From the NCBI GenBank assembly GCA_025558095.1, contig JAIVFI010000008.1, positions 744,001-808,000 of the forward strand: a DNA stretch of 64,000 nucleotides. The letters run 5' to 3'. Every line of letters begins with the position of its first letter. Position 1 is the first letter of the stretch. Of this stretch, positions 62,215 through 64,000 are shown piece after piece. The position numbers and the translations under genes were made by a program. Below the pieces are notes generated by a model. It was not told the DNA's origin. It saw only the letters and a program-made list of their open reading frames with translations, and did not search any database. The stretch is from Hyaloraphidium curvatum (Eukaryota > Monoblepharomycota > Hyaloraphidiomycetes > Hyaloraphidiales > Hyaloraphidiaceae).

Positions 62215-62988
62215 ATGGGCCGCCTCGATGGCAAGCTCGCCGTGGTCACCGGCTCCGCGTCCCCCTCCTCCCTCGGCCTGGCCGTCGCCGCGGCGTTCCT
62301 CCGCGAGGGCGCGCGCGTCATCGTCGCGGACCTCCACCCCGGCGCCTCCGCGTCCCTCGGCCCGAATGCGGAGTTCGTGAAATGCGACGTGACCTGCGAC
62401 GCGGATTTGGAGGCGCTGTTTGCGCGGGCGGACGGCATCGGGGGCGCGGACGTGCTGGTCTGCTGCGCAGCCGCGTTCGTGCTCAAGGGCGCCGACGCGT
62501 CGCGGGACGAGTGGGACGCGTCGTTCCGCGTCAACGTGGCCGGCAGCGCGCGCGCCGCGCACCGCTTCTCCCTCTCGTACGCGGCCTCGGGGAAGGGCGC
62601 GCTCGTTCCCCGGGGGAAGGGCGGCGCGGTGCTGCTGTTCGCGAGCATCTCGGGGCACATTGCCCAGCGCGGGTTCGCGTGCTACGCGTCCACAAAGGGC
62701 GCGGTGCTGCAGCTGGCCCGCAGCCTCGCGCTGGACCTCGCCCCCCTGAACATCAGGTGCAACTCGGTGAGCCCGGGGACCATCTTCTCCGCGGCCTCCG
62801 AAAGGCACATGGCCGCGCATTCGCTGACGGAGGGGGAGTTCAGGGCCGAGGAGGGGGGCAAGTGCCCGCTGGGGAGGGTCGGCGAGCCGGACGAGGTGGC
62901 CGAGGCCGCGGTGTTCCTGTGCTCCGAGGGGGCGAGCTACATCACCGGCGCGGATCTGAGGGTCGATGGGGGCATAACGATCGTGTGA
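62215..62988 (+). CDS. Short-chain dehydrogenase/reductase, single exon
   Basis: Classical SDR, 257 aa, intronless. Cofactor motif VVTGSASPSSLGLAVA; D at the end of strand 2 (VADLHPG) suggests NAD preference; KCDVT follows. The catalytic Ser lies in LLFASISGH and the YASTK tetrad is intact. The structural NNAG motif is replaced by CCAAAF. The C-terminal GADLRVDGGITI is typical of the fold. Substrate unknown; cytosolic. Very GC-rich third positions like the surrounding genes. The six-exon SDR at 54.4 kb is only distantly similar. Confidence 0.9.
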   Translation: MGRLDGKLAVVTGSASPSSLGLAVAAAFLREGARVIVADLHPGASASLGPNAEFVKCDVTCDADLEALFARADGIGGADVLVCCAAAFVLKGADASRDEWDASFRVNVAGSARAAHRFSLSYAASGKGALVPRGKGGAVLLFASISGHIAQRGFACYASTKGAVLQLARSLALDLAPLNIRCNSVSPGTIFSAASERHMAAHSLTEGEFRAEEGGKCPLGRVGEPDEVAEAAVFLCSEGASYITGADLRVDGGITIV

Positions 62989-64000
62989 TTCGATGGGGAC
63001 GAAGAGAAACACCGCACGCGCGGTGGGAGCGGAACCGGCCGCCCGGCTGCAACCGATGTGGCGGACCCCGACGTCCCACCCCGTTCCCCGCCCTCCTGCC
63101 CGGTCCCCGCCCGCGGGCCGTCCCATCCGCCCGAACTCCCGCGTCTCCCGTCCCCGTCCCCCTGTCCCCCACCCGCCGTCTCCCGTCAGGCACCCCGACC
63201 CGGCCAACCCAATCGGAGTCGCCCCGCCCGCGCACCCTCCCACGCATCCCGCCCTCCCGCCGGGCGGCAGGCGGATGCGGCGGATGGAGGGGAAAGATTA
63301 TCGCCCGCGCCGGACGCGGGCGGTGCTGCCGATCCCCGCGCGCGCGGGGGAGGCGGGGGTGGGGATGCCGCCCGCCTCCGCACCGGCGCGGCCGCGCCGG
63401 CGAGCCCATGTTCCCGCCGGTGCGGCCGCAGAAGAACATCGCTGCGGACATGACCGTGCCCGGCAAGCCCGCCGGAGGGAGGGGAGCGGGTTCGGCCGGC
63501 TTGACTCACCGAATGTGGGGTACGGTGGCCGAATGGGATGCGCGGGCGGGGTCGCCGGCGCGCGGGGCGTGCATCCCGCCGCCCGCGGGCGCGGGGACGA
63601 TCGGATGGCGGTGTGGCTATTCGGATGCGGGGAGGGCGTGCGGGGAGGGCGCGGTGGGGGGCGGGCAACGGGTGGTCGGGGGTTACGTGTCGGGGCTGGA
63701 CCGGACGGACCCGCGTACCGCGGCGGCATTGTTGTGGGAGGCATCGCGCCCGCAGCGGAGCGGATCGATCTGTTGGCAAAGCAAACGATCCGAGTTCCAT
63801 CCAGGCCGATCGGTGCGGGCGGGCGGGGTAAAAGCTGGCTCCGCAACGCCACACGGGAACCGATCCTGGCCCCGAGGACCCGAATCACACGAGGCACAAA
63901 CACACCGAACGGCGGCAGCGGGACAGCGGGTGCCCACCGGCGGTGTTCGGAGGCAAGGTGCGTGCCGATTCCTTGCCAACGTGGGGAGAAGAGAGAGGCG
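62989..64000. other. Terminal region without a recognisable gene
   Basis: About 1 kb of GC-rich sequence. Overlapping Arg/Pro/Gly-rich frames occur on both strands, but none has domain motifs, a signal peptide or coherent exon joins. The promoter or 5' exon of a gene beyond the window is possible. Confidence 0.4.

Noticed and set aside
1-64000. Prokaryotic operons, phage or transposon elements
   Set aside because: Pervasive spliceosomal introns and mixed strands exclude operons; no transposase, integrase, reverse transcriptase or terminal repeats were found.
1-64000. tRNA or rRNA genes
   Set aside because: Scanned by eye for T-loop/GGTTCRA motifs with paired arms; the candidates seen fell in coding sequence or lacked an acceptor stem. 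A covariance-model scan would be decisive.

Overview
The window is nuclear DNA of an intron-rich, GC-rich eukaryote. Almost every multi-exon gene has short introns (about 45-100 nt, GT...AG, often with a CTGAC-like branch site) whose removal restores one reading frame. A fungus is the best guess: there is an SLC16-type transporter of the fungal kind, a DUF4360 secreted protein, chitin-binding repeats and a possible fungal transcription-factor homology region. SAC1-like SLC13 permeases, a lectin/MACPF protein and a membrane-anchored acid phosphatase suggest an early-diverging (chytrid-like) fungus. That placement is inference.

Layout. 0.2-5.7 kb: two tandem SLC13/SAC1-like anion permeases (minus). 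6.7-7.8 kb: DUF4360 secreted protein (plus). 7.9-8.8 kb: unknown protein (minus). 9.0-12.8 kb: peroxisomal-type acyl-CoA synthetase and peptidyl-tRNA hydrolase 2 (minus). 12.9-22.1 kb: three members of an unrecognised RS-rich, winged-helix-like tandem-repeat family around an SLC16-like transporter; the middle member is a broken copy. 22.8-25.7 kb: secreted glucose/sorbosone-dehydrogenase-like protein with an NPCBM-like domain. 26.3-33.2 kb: acid phosphatase, CAMK-like kinase, 2-oxoglutarate oxygenase, 3-beta-HSD-like epimerase. 33.2-36.9 kb: secreted lectin/MACPF protein. 37.5-47.7 kb: F-box-like gene with a frameshift, GST, His-rich membrane ectoprotein, FAD monooxygenase, a second F-box-like gene, gamma-glutamyltransferase. 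48.3-52.6 kb: large secreted protein with four hevein-type chitin-binding domains and an L-type-lectin-like end. 52.7-63 kb: F-box-like paralogue, two SDRs, an asparagine-synthase-like protein, nuclear-type unknowns. The last kilobase looks empty.

Genes lie on both strands with no operon logic. Possible functional groupings are surface/secreted carbohydrate recognition (GSDH-NPCBM, lectin-MACPF, chitin-binding lectin, DUF4360) and detoxification (FAD monooxygenase, GST and GGT within 9 kb); both are inference. The strongest candidate for something undescribed is the 12.9-22.1 kb repeat-protein family. Splice sites were assigned by eye from phase consistency, family motifs and GT/AG signals. 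Starts were taken as ATG except where noted.
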